Shown here one piece after another: positions 43,471 through 51,975 of a stretch of 64,000 nt of DNA. The position numbers and the translations under genes were made by a program. Within the stretch, counting starts at the first letter, position 1, and each line of letters starts with the position of its first letter. Source of the stretch: Sporosarcina sp. BP05. Lineage in GTDB: Bacteria > Bacillota > Bacilli > Bacillales_A > Planococcaceae. The DNA is taken from the NCBI RefSeq assembly GCF_014282005.1, contig NZ_JACFTD010000001.1:310001-374000 (forward strand). Direction: 5' to 3'. A model generated the notes under the pieces. It did no database searches. It saw nothing but the letters and a program-made list of their open reading frames with translations, and was not told the DNA's origin.

Positions 43471-44373
43471 ATGATTGGAGCAAAAAGTGAATTGAGGATA
43501 CCCGCCAAACGGGTATCCCTCGCCCTTCGGGTATCACGAATAACAGGACTGAAATGGCTTCTTTTGTTTATCCCGTTGGGGTATATCATGGTTTTAATGT
43601 TTTTTTCAATGTTTGATTTTTTTAAGCTAAGTGTTTTTAATGACGATGGTTTTACGTTGCAATACCTAAGCCATATCTTTACGACCCCAGTCTATTTGAA
43701 AGTGCTATGGCTGACAGTGAAAATAGCTTTAATTGTTACATTTTGCGCTTTAATTTTCGCTTATCCAGTTGCCTACATGCTGGTCAGAACGGAGTCTGGT
43801 TTGTGGAAAAAAGTAATCTTTGCAGCTGTTTTAATTCCTTTTTGGATAAGTTTACTCGTTCGTACGTACGCATGGACAATCTTGCTTCAAAAGAACGGAG
43901 CCATCAACAAGCTACTGCTAGAACTCGGCATTATTAATGAGCCGCTTGATCTTCTTTACAATACAACCGGGGTCGTTATTGGGATGACCCATATCCTTCT
44001 ACCTTACATGATTTTGAGCTTGTATTCGGTTATGGAAGGAATTGATCAACGATTGCTTCAGGCTGCGCAAGGGATGGGTGCACGTCCCTGGAAAGCGTTC
44101 ATTCAAATCTTTTTACCCCTATCACTTCCAGGCGTATTAGCTGGTTCCCTCTTAGTATTTGTTATGGGTCTCGGGTACTATATTACCCCAGCTTTACTTG
44201 GAGGGGCGGGTACGCCAATGATTTCAATGTTAATAGAAAGTAATATTAACACAACTTTGAATTGGCATTTGGCGTCGGCACTTTCCTTAGTTTTATTTGT
44301 AGCCACATTACTTTTGTTATTGATTGCGTTGCTGATAACTCGCAGTAATCCAATGTTGAAGGGGTTGGAATGA
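43471..44373 (+). CDS. PotB-like ABC permease
   Basis: 300 residues from ATG 43471 (GGGGAG nine bases before; ATG 43462 is too close to it). About six transmembrane helices; the coupling loop is LLQAAQGMGARPWKAFIQIFLPLSLPG (about 199-225). Partner of the next permease. The stop is one base before the next start. Confidence 0.9.
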   Translation: MIGAKSELRIPAKRVSLALRVSRITGLKWLLLFIPLGYIMVLMFFSMFDFFKLSVFNDDGFTLQYLSHIFTTPVYLKVLWLTVKIALIVTFCALIFAYPVAYMLVRTESGLWKKVIFAAVLIPFWISLLVRTYAWTILLQKNGAINKLLLELGIINEPLDLLYNTTGVVIGMTHILLPYMILSLYSVMEGIDQRLLQAAQGMGARPWKAFIQIFLPLSLPGVLAGSLLVFVMGLGYYITPALLGGAGTPMISMLIESNINTTLNWHLASALSLVLFVATLLLLLIALLITRSNPMLKGLE

Positions 44374-44374
44374 T

Positions 44375-45157
44375 ATGTGGCTAAAAGTACTTGTAGGTAT
44401 CATTCTAGTTGCATTAATCGCACCAATACTTGTCATTGTACCAATTTCTTTTTCATCCGTGAGTTACTTTGAATTTCCGCCTCCGGGCTACTCAACAAAG
44501 TGGTATGCAAACTTTTTTTCCAATAGTGAATGGGTAGAAGCTACATTCCGTAGCCTCACAATTGCTCTCTTTACCGCTATTCTTGCCGCTACTCTAGGAA
44601 TTATGGCTTCACTTGCTGTGACAAGGCTAAATTTTTGGGGAAAACAAGTATTTATGTCATTGATGGTAGCCCCTATGATTATTCCTTTGATTATTATCGG
44701 GGTTGCTCTTTATCATTCTTTCGCTCCTCTAGGACTCTCAAATAGTATGCTAGGTTTGGTCCTGGCACATACAATTATTGCGATTCCAATTGTATTTGTT
44801 ACTGTGACTGCTAGTTTAAAAGGCGTTGACAAGAATCTTGAATTGGCTGCTTTGGGATTAGGGTCAACACCCTTTGGTGCTTTTTTCAAAGTGACACTTC
44901 CCTTAATCCGACCGGCAGTTTTATCAGGGGCTCTGTTCGCCTTTATTATCTCTTTTGACGAGGTCGTTGTATCGATTTTCTTGGCAGGTTCGAAAACGAA
45001 AACACTCCCGATTGCGTTGTGGGAAAACCTTCGCATCCAAGTCGATCCGACAATGGCTGCAGTATCGACGATTCTCATCGGGATTACAGTTTCTTTGTTT
45101 ATAATCCAGACATTAGTGTCAGCCCGCAAGGCTCGTCTAAGAAAAAGTGTTCAATGA
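44375..45157 (+). CDS. PotC-like ABC permease
   Basis: 260 residues, six helices; coupling loop LELAALGLGSTPFGAFFKVTLPL (about 155-177). ATG 44375 is in the sequence TGATATG, one base after the preceding stop. Completes the four-gene importer. SFDEVVVSIFLAG is a standard PotC motif. Confidence 0.9.
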   Translation: MWLKVLVGIILVALIAPILVIVPISFSSVSYFEFPPPGYSTKWYANFFSNSEWVEATFRSLTIALFTAILAATLGIMASLAVTRLNFWGKQVFMSLMVAPMIIPLIIIGVALYHSFAPLGLSNSMLGLVLAHTIIAIPIVFVTVTASLKGVDKNLELAALGLGSTPFGAFFKVTLPLIRPAVLSGALFAFIISFDEVVVSIFLAGSKTKTLPIALWENLRIQVDPTMAAVSTILIGITVSLFIIQTLVSARKARLRKSVQ

Positions 45158-45220
45158 CACCATAATTACGTCGGTATACTTTTTTCATCAATAAACAATC
45201 AAAAGGGAGCTAAATTGTTG

Positions 45221-46315
45221 ATGGCACAATCGTACTTGGAAATTGAAGCAGGCAAGAAACTTTCGAAGGAGGCTTTCGATTATATTGCACGAGGGTCTGG
45301 AGAAGAAGTTACAATGGACGCGAACCGGAAAGCCTTCGACAAATGGACAATCCGCCCACGTGTCTTACGCAATGTATCAAAGCGGGACTTCTCCGTTTCC
45401 TTGTTCGGAAAGACGTTGAAGACGCCAGTATTTCTTGCCCCAATCGGTGTGCAAAGAATTGCGCATCCGGAGGGTGAACTTGCGTCGGCAAGGGCTGCAG
45501 CGTCTATGGGCATTCCATACATTGTGAGTAGCGTATCCTCTAATTCCATGGAAGAAATCGCAGAAGTAATGGGGAATCATTTACGCTGGTTTCAACTTTA
45601 TTGTTCCATAGAAGAAAGCGTGACTGAAAGTTTTGTCAAGCGTGCGGAAGCAAGTGGCTATTCAGCAATCGTTATCACAGTCGATACTCCAATGCTTGGT
45701 ATCCGAAAAATGGATCTTCTGAACAATTATTCACCGTTAAGTGGCGGTTATGGATGCGGAAACTACATAACTGACCCTGCTTTTTGTAACCTTTTAGAAA
45801 AATCCCCCTTTGAGGATAAAGAAGCCGCACTTCAAAAACAATATGACATCATAGATCAGCCAAACCTCAACTGGTTGGACTTAAAGAAAATACGCTCATA
45901 CACGACACTCCCTATCTTATTGAAAGGGATTCTGCATCCTGACGACGCACAACTTGCGCTTGATTATGGGGTTGACGGCATTATTGTTTCGAATCATGGT
46001 GGTAGGCAGCTTGATCAATGCATCGCTTCATTAGATGCCCTCCCCGAGATAAGTGAAGTCATTCAAGGACGTATTCCAATCCTTATAGATAGCGGCATTC
46101 GGAACGGAACAGACGTAGTGAAAGCACTTGCACTCGGTGCGGATTGTGTATTAGTAGGACGTCCATATATTTACGGTTTAGCCACAGGTGGTCAAGATGG
46201 TGTTGAGAAAGTACTCACCCACCTTCTCCATGAGTTCGATATATCGATGGCGCTAGCAGGCATTTGCTCCATTGATGAAATCGAGGATTCGGCCTTGGTG
46301 AGGAATCTGGAGTGA
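45221..46315 (+). CDS. FMN-dependent alpha-hydroxy-acid oxidase/dehydrogenase
   Basis: 364 residues from ATG 45221; TTG 45215 or 45218 are possible given AAAGGGAG just upstream. TIM-barrel FMN enzyme of the lactate/glycolate oxidase family: PVFLAPIGVQRIAHPEGE (about 68-85), FMN-binding SSVSSNSMEEIAE and IVITVDTPMLGIRKMD, active-site SNHGGRQLD (about 254-262) with the catalytic His and Arg, then DSGIRNGTDVVKALALGAD. Oxidises a 2-hydroxy acid to the 2-oxo acid. Downstream of the importer, so it may act on an imported hydroxy acid. Confidence 0.9.
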   Translation: MAQSYLEIEAGKKLSKEAFDYIARGSGEEVTMDANRKAFDKWTIRPRVLRNVSKRDFSVSLFGKTLKTPVFLAPIGVQRIAHPEGELASARAAASMGIPYIVSSVSSNSMEEIAEVMGNHLRWFQLYCSIEESVTESFVKRAEASGYSAIVITVDTPMLGIRKMDLLNNYSPLSGGYGCGNYITDPAFCNLLEKSPFEDKEAALQKQYDIIDQPNLNWLDLKKIRSYTTLPILLKGILHPDDAQLALDYGVDGIIVSNHGGRQLDQCIASLDALPEISEVIQGRIPILIDSGIRNGTDVVKALALGADCVLVGRPYIYGLATGGQDGVEKVLTHLLHEFDISMALAGICSIDEIEDSALVRNLE

Positions 46316-46467
46316 AGCAGCTATACGAATTGAAATATGGAAGAAACTTTTCCGGCCCTAAAAAATTAATCGACGAAGAAATCGACCGTCTTCTCTTTGA
46401 AGATGAATCCATGATCCGTGATTATCAAGCCATTGGTAGCGCATTATTTTCGAATGGGAAACAGTGA
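46312..46467 (+). CDS. Small hypothetical protein, 51 residues
   Basis: GTG 46312 overlaps the oxidase stop (GTGA) and has GAGG eight bases upstream. The product begins MKQLYELKYGRNFSGPK and continues with an acidic helix-like segment (LIDEEIDRLLFEDESMIRDY); no signal or membrane helix. Codon use looks coding. No family recognised. A strong 18-bp hairpin starts at its stop codon. It may be a genuine coupled gene or the remnant of a longer one. Confidence 0.45.
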   Translation: MKQLYELKYGRNFSGPKKLIDEEIDRLLFEDESMIRDYQAIGSALFSNGKQ

Positions 46468-46505
46468 ATTATCCCTACTTATGCTCGGCATAAGTAGGGA
46501 TAATT
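46467..46505. terminator. Perfect 18-bp hairpin after the 51-residue ORF
   Basis: AATTATCCCTACTTATGC (46467-46484) and its exact complement (46488-46505) surround TCG. There is no long T run (CTTGG follows), so it may be a terminator of the oxidase unit or an insertion-element end. Confidence 0.6.
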
Positions 46506-46750
46506 CTTGGTACACTCGACTATGAAACAGAGGAAGTATTTCGTGTAGAAGAAGAATCCTATGATGCTGCTGTTTTCCTTTATTTTCTGATGAAAGCACT
46601 CAAAAATATCCATCTTTTAAAATAGTTACAGTTTAGGACAATGTGAGAATACATCATCCCCAATTGATTCAAAAACACGTAAACAAATTTATTAATCTTA
46701 TCAATCAAAAACCCCAGGCCATCGTCAATCGGTTATGTGTTAGGATGTAA
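46503..46750 (+). pseudogene. Remnant of an IS630-family transposase
   Basis: One frame reads ILGTLDYETEEVFRV then SYDAAVFLYFLMKALK to a TAG at 46623; the neighbouring frame picks up KIVTV-stop-DNVRIHHPQLIQKHVNKFI. The DNVRIHH block is the second catalytic Asp region of IS630/Tc1-type transposases, normally preceded by a Leu where the stop is now. A frameshift at a run of As plus a nonsense codon and loss of both ends mark it as dead. It separates the two oxidase genes. Confidence 0.6.
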
Positions 46751-46793
46751 AACAAAGTTTCAACGCATACAGATAATTAGGGAGTTGAAATAG

Positions 46794-48149
46794 TTGTATA
46801 TTAATGAATTAAAAACACGACTTGGAGCCGATAAAGTAAGCCAAAGTGAGGCTGAATTATTTCGGCACAGTAAAGATGAATCATCGCACCCAGCCATTAA
46901 ACCGGATGTTGTCTGCTTTCCAGAAAACACCGCAGACATTGTTACCATTATGAGCGTTGGTGATCAATTTGGCATTAGCGTAACTCCATATGGCGCAGGT
47001 TCAGGACTTGAAGGACAAATAATTCCTATTAAAAAAGGTATTTCCATCGATTTTGAACGGATGAATAAAGTAATTGAATTTTCACCTGAAGATTTAACCA
47101 TTACAGTTCAACCTGGAATCACCCGCTTACAACTGAATGACCTTACAAATCGGCAAGGGCTTCAATTCCCTATCGATCCCGGTGCAGATGCAACAATTGG
47201 TGGAATGGTTGCAACAAATGCAAGCGGAACGACCGCCGTGAAATACGGTTCTATGCGTGATCAGGTGTTGAACCTTGAAGTAGTTTTGGCGACTGGCAAA
47301 GTGATTCGAACAGGAACAAAAGCCAAAAAGTCATCATCCGGTTATCATTTGTCTGGACTGTTTGCAGGCTCTGAAGGAACGCTTGGCATCATCACTGAAA
47401 TTACATTGCGACTTCACGGTATTCCAGAACATGTTATTGCGGCACGATGCACATTCGATGACATCAGCACTTGCGCAGAAGCTGCAACTCTAATTTTACA
47501 GAGCGGCATCCCTGTGTTGCGCATGGAACTTGTCGACGATAAAAGCATTGCGGCAATCAATGCCTACGGGGACTACGATATACCCGTAGCTCATTCACTC
47601 TTTTTTGAATTTGCAGGAACCAAATCCGGAACGGAAGAAGAGGCAATCACTGCAGAGGAACTAATGCGTGAACTCGGATGTAATCATTGGGAAACGGCGG
47701 ATACTTCAAAAGAACGCACGCTACTTTGGAAAGCGCGCCATGAACTGGGCTATGCATATAGTCATGCAGAAGGAGTGATTGTTACTGGCGGGGATGTCTG
47801 CGTCCCAATTTCGAAGTTACCCGAAATGGTTACCTTTGCACGTGATTTAGTTGAAGAAAGCGGATTAAAAAGTGGGATTTTCGGACATGTCGGTGATGGT
47901 AATTTCCACACAATTATAGCGTTTGACCCGAACAAACCTGAAGAAAGGAAAAGGGCTGAATATACGAATGAAGCACTGGCCATGCGTGCAATCGAAGTTG
48001 GAGGCAGTTGTACAGGTGAACATGGTGTCGGGTTAGGAAAACGTAAGTTTCAGCAAACCGAACATGGAGAGGCCCTTGAGGTAATGAAGCAGATGAAACA
48101 GATGTTAGATCCAAAAAACTTACTGAATCCGGGTAAGATTTTCTTATAA
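46794..48149 (+). CDS. FAD-linked glycolate/D-lactate oxidase (GlcD family)
   Basis: 451 residues. Start TTG 46794 with GGGAG nine bases upstream. FAD-binding PCMH domain (about 38-215: VTPYGAGSGLEGQ, PGADATIGGMVATNASGT, SSSGYHLSGLFAGSEGTLG) and C-terminal FAD-oxidase domain with FGHVGDGNFH (about 363-372) and CTGEHGVGLGKRKF (about 407-420). It oxidises glycolate, D-lactate or similar to the keto acid. No glcE/glcF partners follow, so it is of the single-subunit type. Confidence 0.88.
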   Translation: MYINELKTRLGADKVSQSEAELFRHSKDESSHPAIKPDVVCFPENTADIVTIMSVGDQFGISVTPYGAGSGLEGQIIPIKKGISIDFERMNKVIEFSPEDLTITVQPGITRLQLNDLTNRQGLQFPIDPGADATIGGMVATNASGTTAVKYGSMRDQVLNLEVVLATGKVIRTGTKAKKSSSGYHLSGLFAGSEGTLGIITEITLRLHGIPEHVIAARCTFDDISTCAEAATLILQSGIPVLRMELVDDKSIAAINAYGDYDIPVAHSLFFEFAGTKSGTEEEAITAEELMRELGCNHWETADTSKERTLLWKARHELGYAYSHAEGVIVTGGDVCVPISKLPEMVTFARDLVEESGLKSGIFGHVGDGNFHTIIAFDPNKPEERKRAEYTNEALAMRAIEVGGSCTGEHGVGLGKRKFQQTEHGEALEVMKQMKQMLDPKNLLNPGKIFL

Positions 48150-48167
48150 TAGTTAATATAAACAAAA

Positions 48168-48201
48168 AACGACTCCCGTACACCAATGTGCAGGAGTCGT
48201 T
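48168..48201. terminator. Terminator between glcD-like gene and uppP
   Basis: AACGACTCC (48168-48176) and GGAGTCGTT (48193-48201) pair, with an inner GTACA/TGTGC stem. Serves converging transcripts. Confidence 0.8.
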
Positions 48202-48209
48202 CCAATTTC

Positions 48210-49037
48210 TTATAAAAATACAATAACCGCTAACACAGCTGCTAAGACAAGTCGGTAAATCGCAAACGGTACAAGTTTAACGCGTGAGATTAGCTTCAAG
48301 AAGAAGCGGATGGAAATCAATGCGAAAATGAATGCACTGATGAATCCGACGATGTAAAACGACAGATTATCCATCGACAAGTACTCCCAGTTCTTCAAAA
48401 CCGATACAAGGCTTGCGCCCATCATAATTGGAACAGCCATAATGAACGTGAAATCTGCCGCAGTCCGGTGATTCATTCCGAACAGCACACCGCCCGAAAT
48501 CGTGGCGCCTGAACGCGAAAACCCTGGCCACAGTGACAGACATTGGACAAGACCAACTGTGAACGCCTGCTTGTATGTGATTTGGTCCAACGTTTGTACT
48601 TTCGGTTTTTTGGGACCAAATTTGTCAGCGACAATCATAAGAATTGCCCCTGCTACCAAGGCAAAAATAACCGTTTCCACTCCGAATAAATAATCATCAA
48701 TTAGATCTTTAAACGCAAATCCAAGAATGACAGCTGGAAGCATACCGATAATGACATGCCCTAAATTGAAGCGTGAATTCATCTTTTTACCATCAATCTT
48801 ATAAAGACCGACTAGGCTAAAAAGACGTTTCCAAAATACGACGACAACTGCTAAAATCGATCCTAACTGGATAACGATTTTAAATGTAATCGCGGGATAT
48901 TTACCTAAAAACTCTTCCGTTTTCAGCCACATATCGTCGACAATGATCAAGTGACCCGTCGAAGATACAGGTGCGAACTCCGTCATTCCTTCAACAAATC
49001 CAAGTATTAACGCTTTAATCAAATCAAATAATTCCAT
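48210..49037 (-). CDS. uppP: Undecaprenyl-diphosphatase
   Basis: 275 residues, all helical membrane protein. BacA/UppP signatures: GFVEGMTEFAPVSSTGHLI (about 14-32) and SLWPGFSRSGATISGG (about 166-181), which together form the active site. It recycles the undecaprenyl carrier for cell-wall synthesis and gives bacitracin tolerance. It starts 7 bases after dedA, so the two are cotranscribed; envelope context agrees with the Lia system 5 kb away. The Shine-Dalgarno site is weak. Confidence 0.95.
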   Translation of the reverse strand: MELFDLIKALILGFVEGMTEFAPVSSTGHLIIVDDMWLKTEEFLGKYPAITFKIVIQLGSILAVVVVFWKRLFSLVGLYKIDGKKMNSRFNLGHVIIGMLPAVILGFAFKDLIDDYLFGVETVIFALVAGAILMIVADKFGPKKPKVQTLDQITYKQAFTVGLVQCLSLWPGFSRSGATISGGVLFGMNHRTAADFTFIMAVPIMMGASLVSVLKNWEYLSMDNLSFYIVGFISAFIFALISIRFFLKLISRVKLVPFAIYRLVLAAVLAVIVFL

Positions 49038-49044
49038 AAGTTAA

Positions 49045-49656
49045 TTACACTCTCTTTCTACGGAAACGACCATACCAAATGCAAATCGCTATACCGCTAA
49101 TTGCTAGCAGTGCGTACGCAATGTTCGAATAGATGTCCATATAATGGACGATCGATTGCCAATTGTCGCCAACTGCTGCGCCGATCATAACAAGTGTCGC
49201 GTTCCAGATCAGACTACCTATTGTTGTAAGTAAAATGAATAGCGGGAAATTCATATTCGACATGCCTGCTGGAATCGAGATTAGGCTACGGATTAGTGGA
49301 ACTAGGCGGCAGAGCAGCACTGTCCACGGACCATATTTGTTAAACCATGCATCGGCCTTGCGAATGTCTTTTCGTGTAAGACGTAAAACGCTTCCCCACC
49401 GATCGACAATTTTCTCAAGGCGTTCCACATCGAGAAATAACCCGATACTATACAAAATCATCGCCCCAATAACCGATCCAGCCGTCGCCGCAATAATGAC
49501 GCCCACTCGTGTCATATCTGAATACGTCGTCATGAATCCGCCGAATGTCAAAATAACTTCAGATGGTATCGGTGGAAACACATTCTCAATCAGTATTAAT
49601 AAAAACACACCAAAATAGCCAAACTGATCCATAAATTCAGTAATCCAATTTTCCAC
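49045..49656 (-). CDS. DedA/SNARE-associated-type membrane protein
   Basis: 203 residues with hydrophobic helices and the DedA motifs IENVFPPIPSEVILTFGG (about 23-40) and the re-entrant FNKYGPWTVLLCRLVPLIRSLISIPAG (about 107-133). DedA proteins flip lipid carriers such as undecaprenyl phosphate; sharing an operon with uppP fits a role in carrier recycling. Start ATG/TTG at 49656. Confidence 0.9.
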   Translation of the reverse strand: MENWITEFMDQFGYFGVFLLILIENVFPPIPSEVILTFGGFMTTYSDMTRVGVIIAATAGSVIGAMILYSIGLFLDVERLEKIVDRWGSVLRLTRKDIRKADAWFNKYGPWTVLLCRLVPLIRSLISIPAGMSNMNFPLFILLTTIGSLIWNATLVMIGAAVGDNWQSIVHYMDIYSNIAYALLAISGIAICIWYGRFRRKRV

Positions 49657-50179
49657 GTTACGCCTCCACCAACTATTACTTTACTAAATACCGAATGCAA
49701 GTGCAAACTGACTTCGTGAAATGAATGGACGTTCCTTTATAAAAGAAGTTGCCTTTCTTATCAATTATTTTATGCAAAAGAATCCATGCCTATGATTCTA
49801 CGCCGATATTACTCGCATTAATTACCCTAATGGATTCTTTACCTTTTGTTGATAACTTTATGAAAAACGAAGTTATCAACAGTCGTCAGTTGATAACTTC
49901 AAAAAATGTTTATAGTTTCAGAATTTTCTATCGAAAAACATCTTTTTAGGTTATTAATCAAATTACAGACAAAGATATCCACAATTTTCTCCCCAGTTAA
50001 CAATCTACCCACAATAAGTAATCAAGTTATACACTACCCGCCAAGCTATATTTAGTGCACATTATAGTATATTGTGTTTATATCAAATTACTGCGATACA
50101 ATTCACTAAAGTACTAACTATCCAGTTGATTATTCAAGTATAGGATATCATGCCGTTAAACTCTTTAATTGATTACATG
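49657..50179. other. AT-rich intergenic region with three GTTATCAAC motifs
   Basis: No gene. GAAGTTATCAAC (49869-49880) and GTTGATAACTTC (49889-49900) are an exact 12-bp inverted repeat around 8 bases, and GTTGATAACTT recurs at 49848-49858. Further right are single-mismatch DnaA-box-like strings (ATATCCACA near 49973, TTATACACT near 50025). Function unknown. Confidence 0.5.
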
Positions 50180-50207
50180 AAAAAGGGACCAGTTACGGTC
50201 CCTTTTT
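50180..50207. terminator. Terminator of the acyl-CoA ligase gene
   Basis: AAAAAGGGACC (50180-50190) and GGTCCCTTTTT (50197-50207) are exact complements around AGTTAC. Confidence 0.92.
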
Positions 50208-50214
50208 GCGTTTC

Positions 50215-51837
50215 TTACACTTGCTGATAATGTTCGGTCAATTGATTACGTAATGAGGATTTTAGGAATTTACCGACGGATGTTTTCGGGATTTCATCCA
50301 AGAAGACAACATCGTCCGGTACCCACAATTTAGCGAACTGGCCTGCCAAATAGGTTAGCAACCGCTGTTTCATCTCTTCGTCAGCAACCTTCCCCTCTTT
50401 CAAGACAACACATGCAAGTGGACGTTCAATCCATTTCTCATGCGGTATCGCTATCACTGCCGCTTCAAAAACATCTTCATGCGTCATTAGCGCATTTTCC
50501 AAGTCAACAGACGAAATCCATTCGCCTCCACTCTTGATCAAATCTTTTGTTCGATCCATCAATTTAAGATAGCCAAACTCTGTCATGACTGCGATATCCC
50601 CTGTAAATAGCCATCCATCACGGAAGGCTTCTGCTGTCCGCTCATCATTGTAATATTCACTTGCAATCCAAGGACCTCGAATGGCTAATTCGCCCATTGT
50701 TTTACCACCCCAAGGCGCATCTCCATTTTCATTGACAATGCGAACTTCAAGACCTGGCATCGGCAACCCTTGAAGTGCACGGACGTCGATTTTTTCATCC
50801 ATTGTCAAATCGTTCATCCCTGATGAATAAACGGATAGACTGACCAGCGGCGATGTTTCGGTCATACCGTAGCCAACGATGAACGGCACGCCAAGTTTTT
50901 CTTCAAATGCACGGATCAATCCTTTTGGTGAAGCTGAACCACCGCTTACAACGGCTCGAAGGGATGACAAATCTCTTGGGTTCTGCTCTTGTTCCTTCAG
51001 CACCGCGAGCCAAATTGTTGGAACCCCCGCTGTTATAGTCACCTTCTCCTGCTCAATCAAGTCCAGTAGCAGCTTCGGATTTAAGCCCGGCCCTGGAAGG
51101 ACTTGTGTTGTGCCAAAAAAGACTGCAGCGAATGGCATTCCCCATGCATTTACGTGGAACATTGGCACGACTGGCAGGATAACATCTCTCTCAGATAAGC
51201 CCATGGCATCAGCTAGTCCTAGCGCATAACTATGCAGTACAAGTCCGCGATGGGTATACATGACTCCTTTCGGATTGCCCGTCGTAGCGGATGTGTAGCA
51301 CATGCCTGCTGGCGTATTTTCATCGAGATCTTCTGGGAATACAAAGTCTTCAGACGCTGCTGCGAGAAGCGCTTCATACGAATAGACATTTTCGAGTGAT
51401 GTCTCCGGTATTTCAGTGCTGTCTCCCATGATGATATAATGTTTCACCGTTTTCAGATAAGGCGCAAGTTTTTCGAGATGCGGAAACAAATTATCATCAA
51501 CAAGCAGGATTTCATCCCCCGCATGGTTAATGACGTACGCAATATGTTCCGGCGATAATCGTATATTTACCATATGAAGGATGGCACCTGTTCCTGGCAC
51601 ACCAAAGTATGCTTCTAAATGTCGATGGTGATTCCAAGCAAACGTTCCAACTTTCGTTCCGTGCTTCATCCCAAGTTTTGTTAGGGCATCTGCCAGTTTG
51701 CGCGTTCTTTTTGCGAACTCGCGATATGGAATACGGTGAATCGAGTCTTCTCCTGTGCGTGAAATAATTAATTTGTTAGGGAAGTATTGCTCTGCTCGTT
51801 TAATAAAGGAAGATAATAAAAGTGGTGTTTGCATCAT
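50215..51837 (-). CDS. Medium/long-chain fatty acid-CoA ligase
   Basis: 540 residues from ATG 51837, preceded by AAAGGGG; the longer frame to 51939 has no site. ANL-superfamily motifs: P-loop YTSATTGNPKGV (about 184-195), GYGMTETSP (about 309-317), GWLFTGDIA, and the adenylation hinge and catalytic Lys near the end (IPKTSVGKFLKSSLR). It activates a fatty acid to acyl-AMP and acyl-CoA. Pairs with the acyl-CoA dehydrogenase 140 bases upstream for beta-oxidation. Resembles AlkK-type medium-chain ligases. Confidence 0.92.
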   Translation of the reverse strand: MMQTPLLLSSFIKRAEQYFPNKLIISRTGEDSIHRIPYREFAKRTRKLADALTKLGMKHGTKVGTFAWNHHRHLEAYFGVPGTGAILHMVNIRLSPEHIAYVINHAGDEILLVDDNLFPHLEKLAPYLKTVKHYIIMGDSTEIPETSLENVYSYEALLAAASEDFVFPEDLDENTPAGMCYTSATTGNPKGVMYTHRGLVLHSYALGLADAMGLSERDVILPVVPMFHVNAWGMPFAAVFFGTTQVLPGPGLNPKLLLDLIEQEKVTITAGVPTIWLAVLKEQEQNPRDLSSLRAVVSGGSASPKGLIRAFEEKLGVPFIVGYGMTETSPLVSLSVYSSGMNDLTMDEKIDVRALQGLPMPGLEVRIVNENGDAPWGGKTMGELAIRGPWIASEYYNDERTAEAFRDGWLFTGDIAVMTEFGYLKLMDRTKDLIKSGGEWISSVDLENALMTHEDVFEAAVIAIPHEKWIERPLACVVLKEGKVADEEMKQRLLTYLAGQFAKLWVPDDVVFLDEIPKTSVGKFLKSSLRNQLTEHYQQV

Positions 51838-51975
51838 ATTAATCAATCCCCTTTCATGTAGAATAAGTTTTTTACGTAATAAGTGCGAACTTAAATCATA
51901 GACATTCGTCACATATGGTCCCGAAAGATAATATGCCATACGAAGCTAAATTATTCCTTCAAGCATCCATAAATC

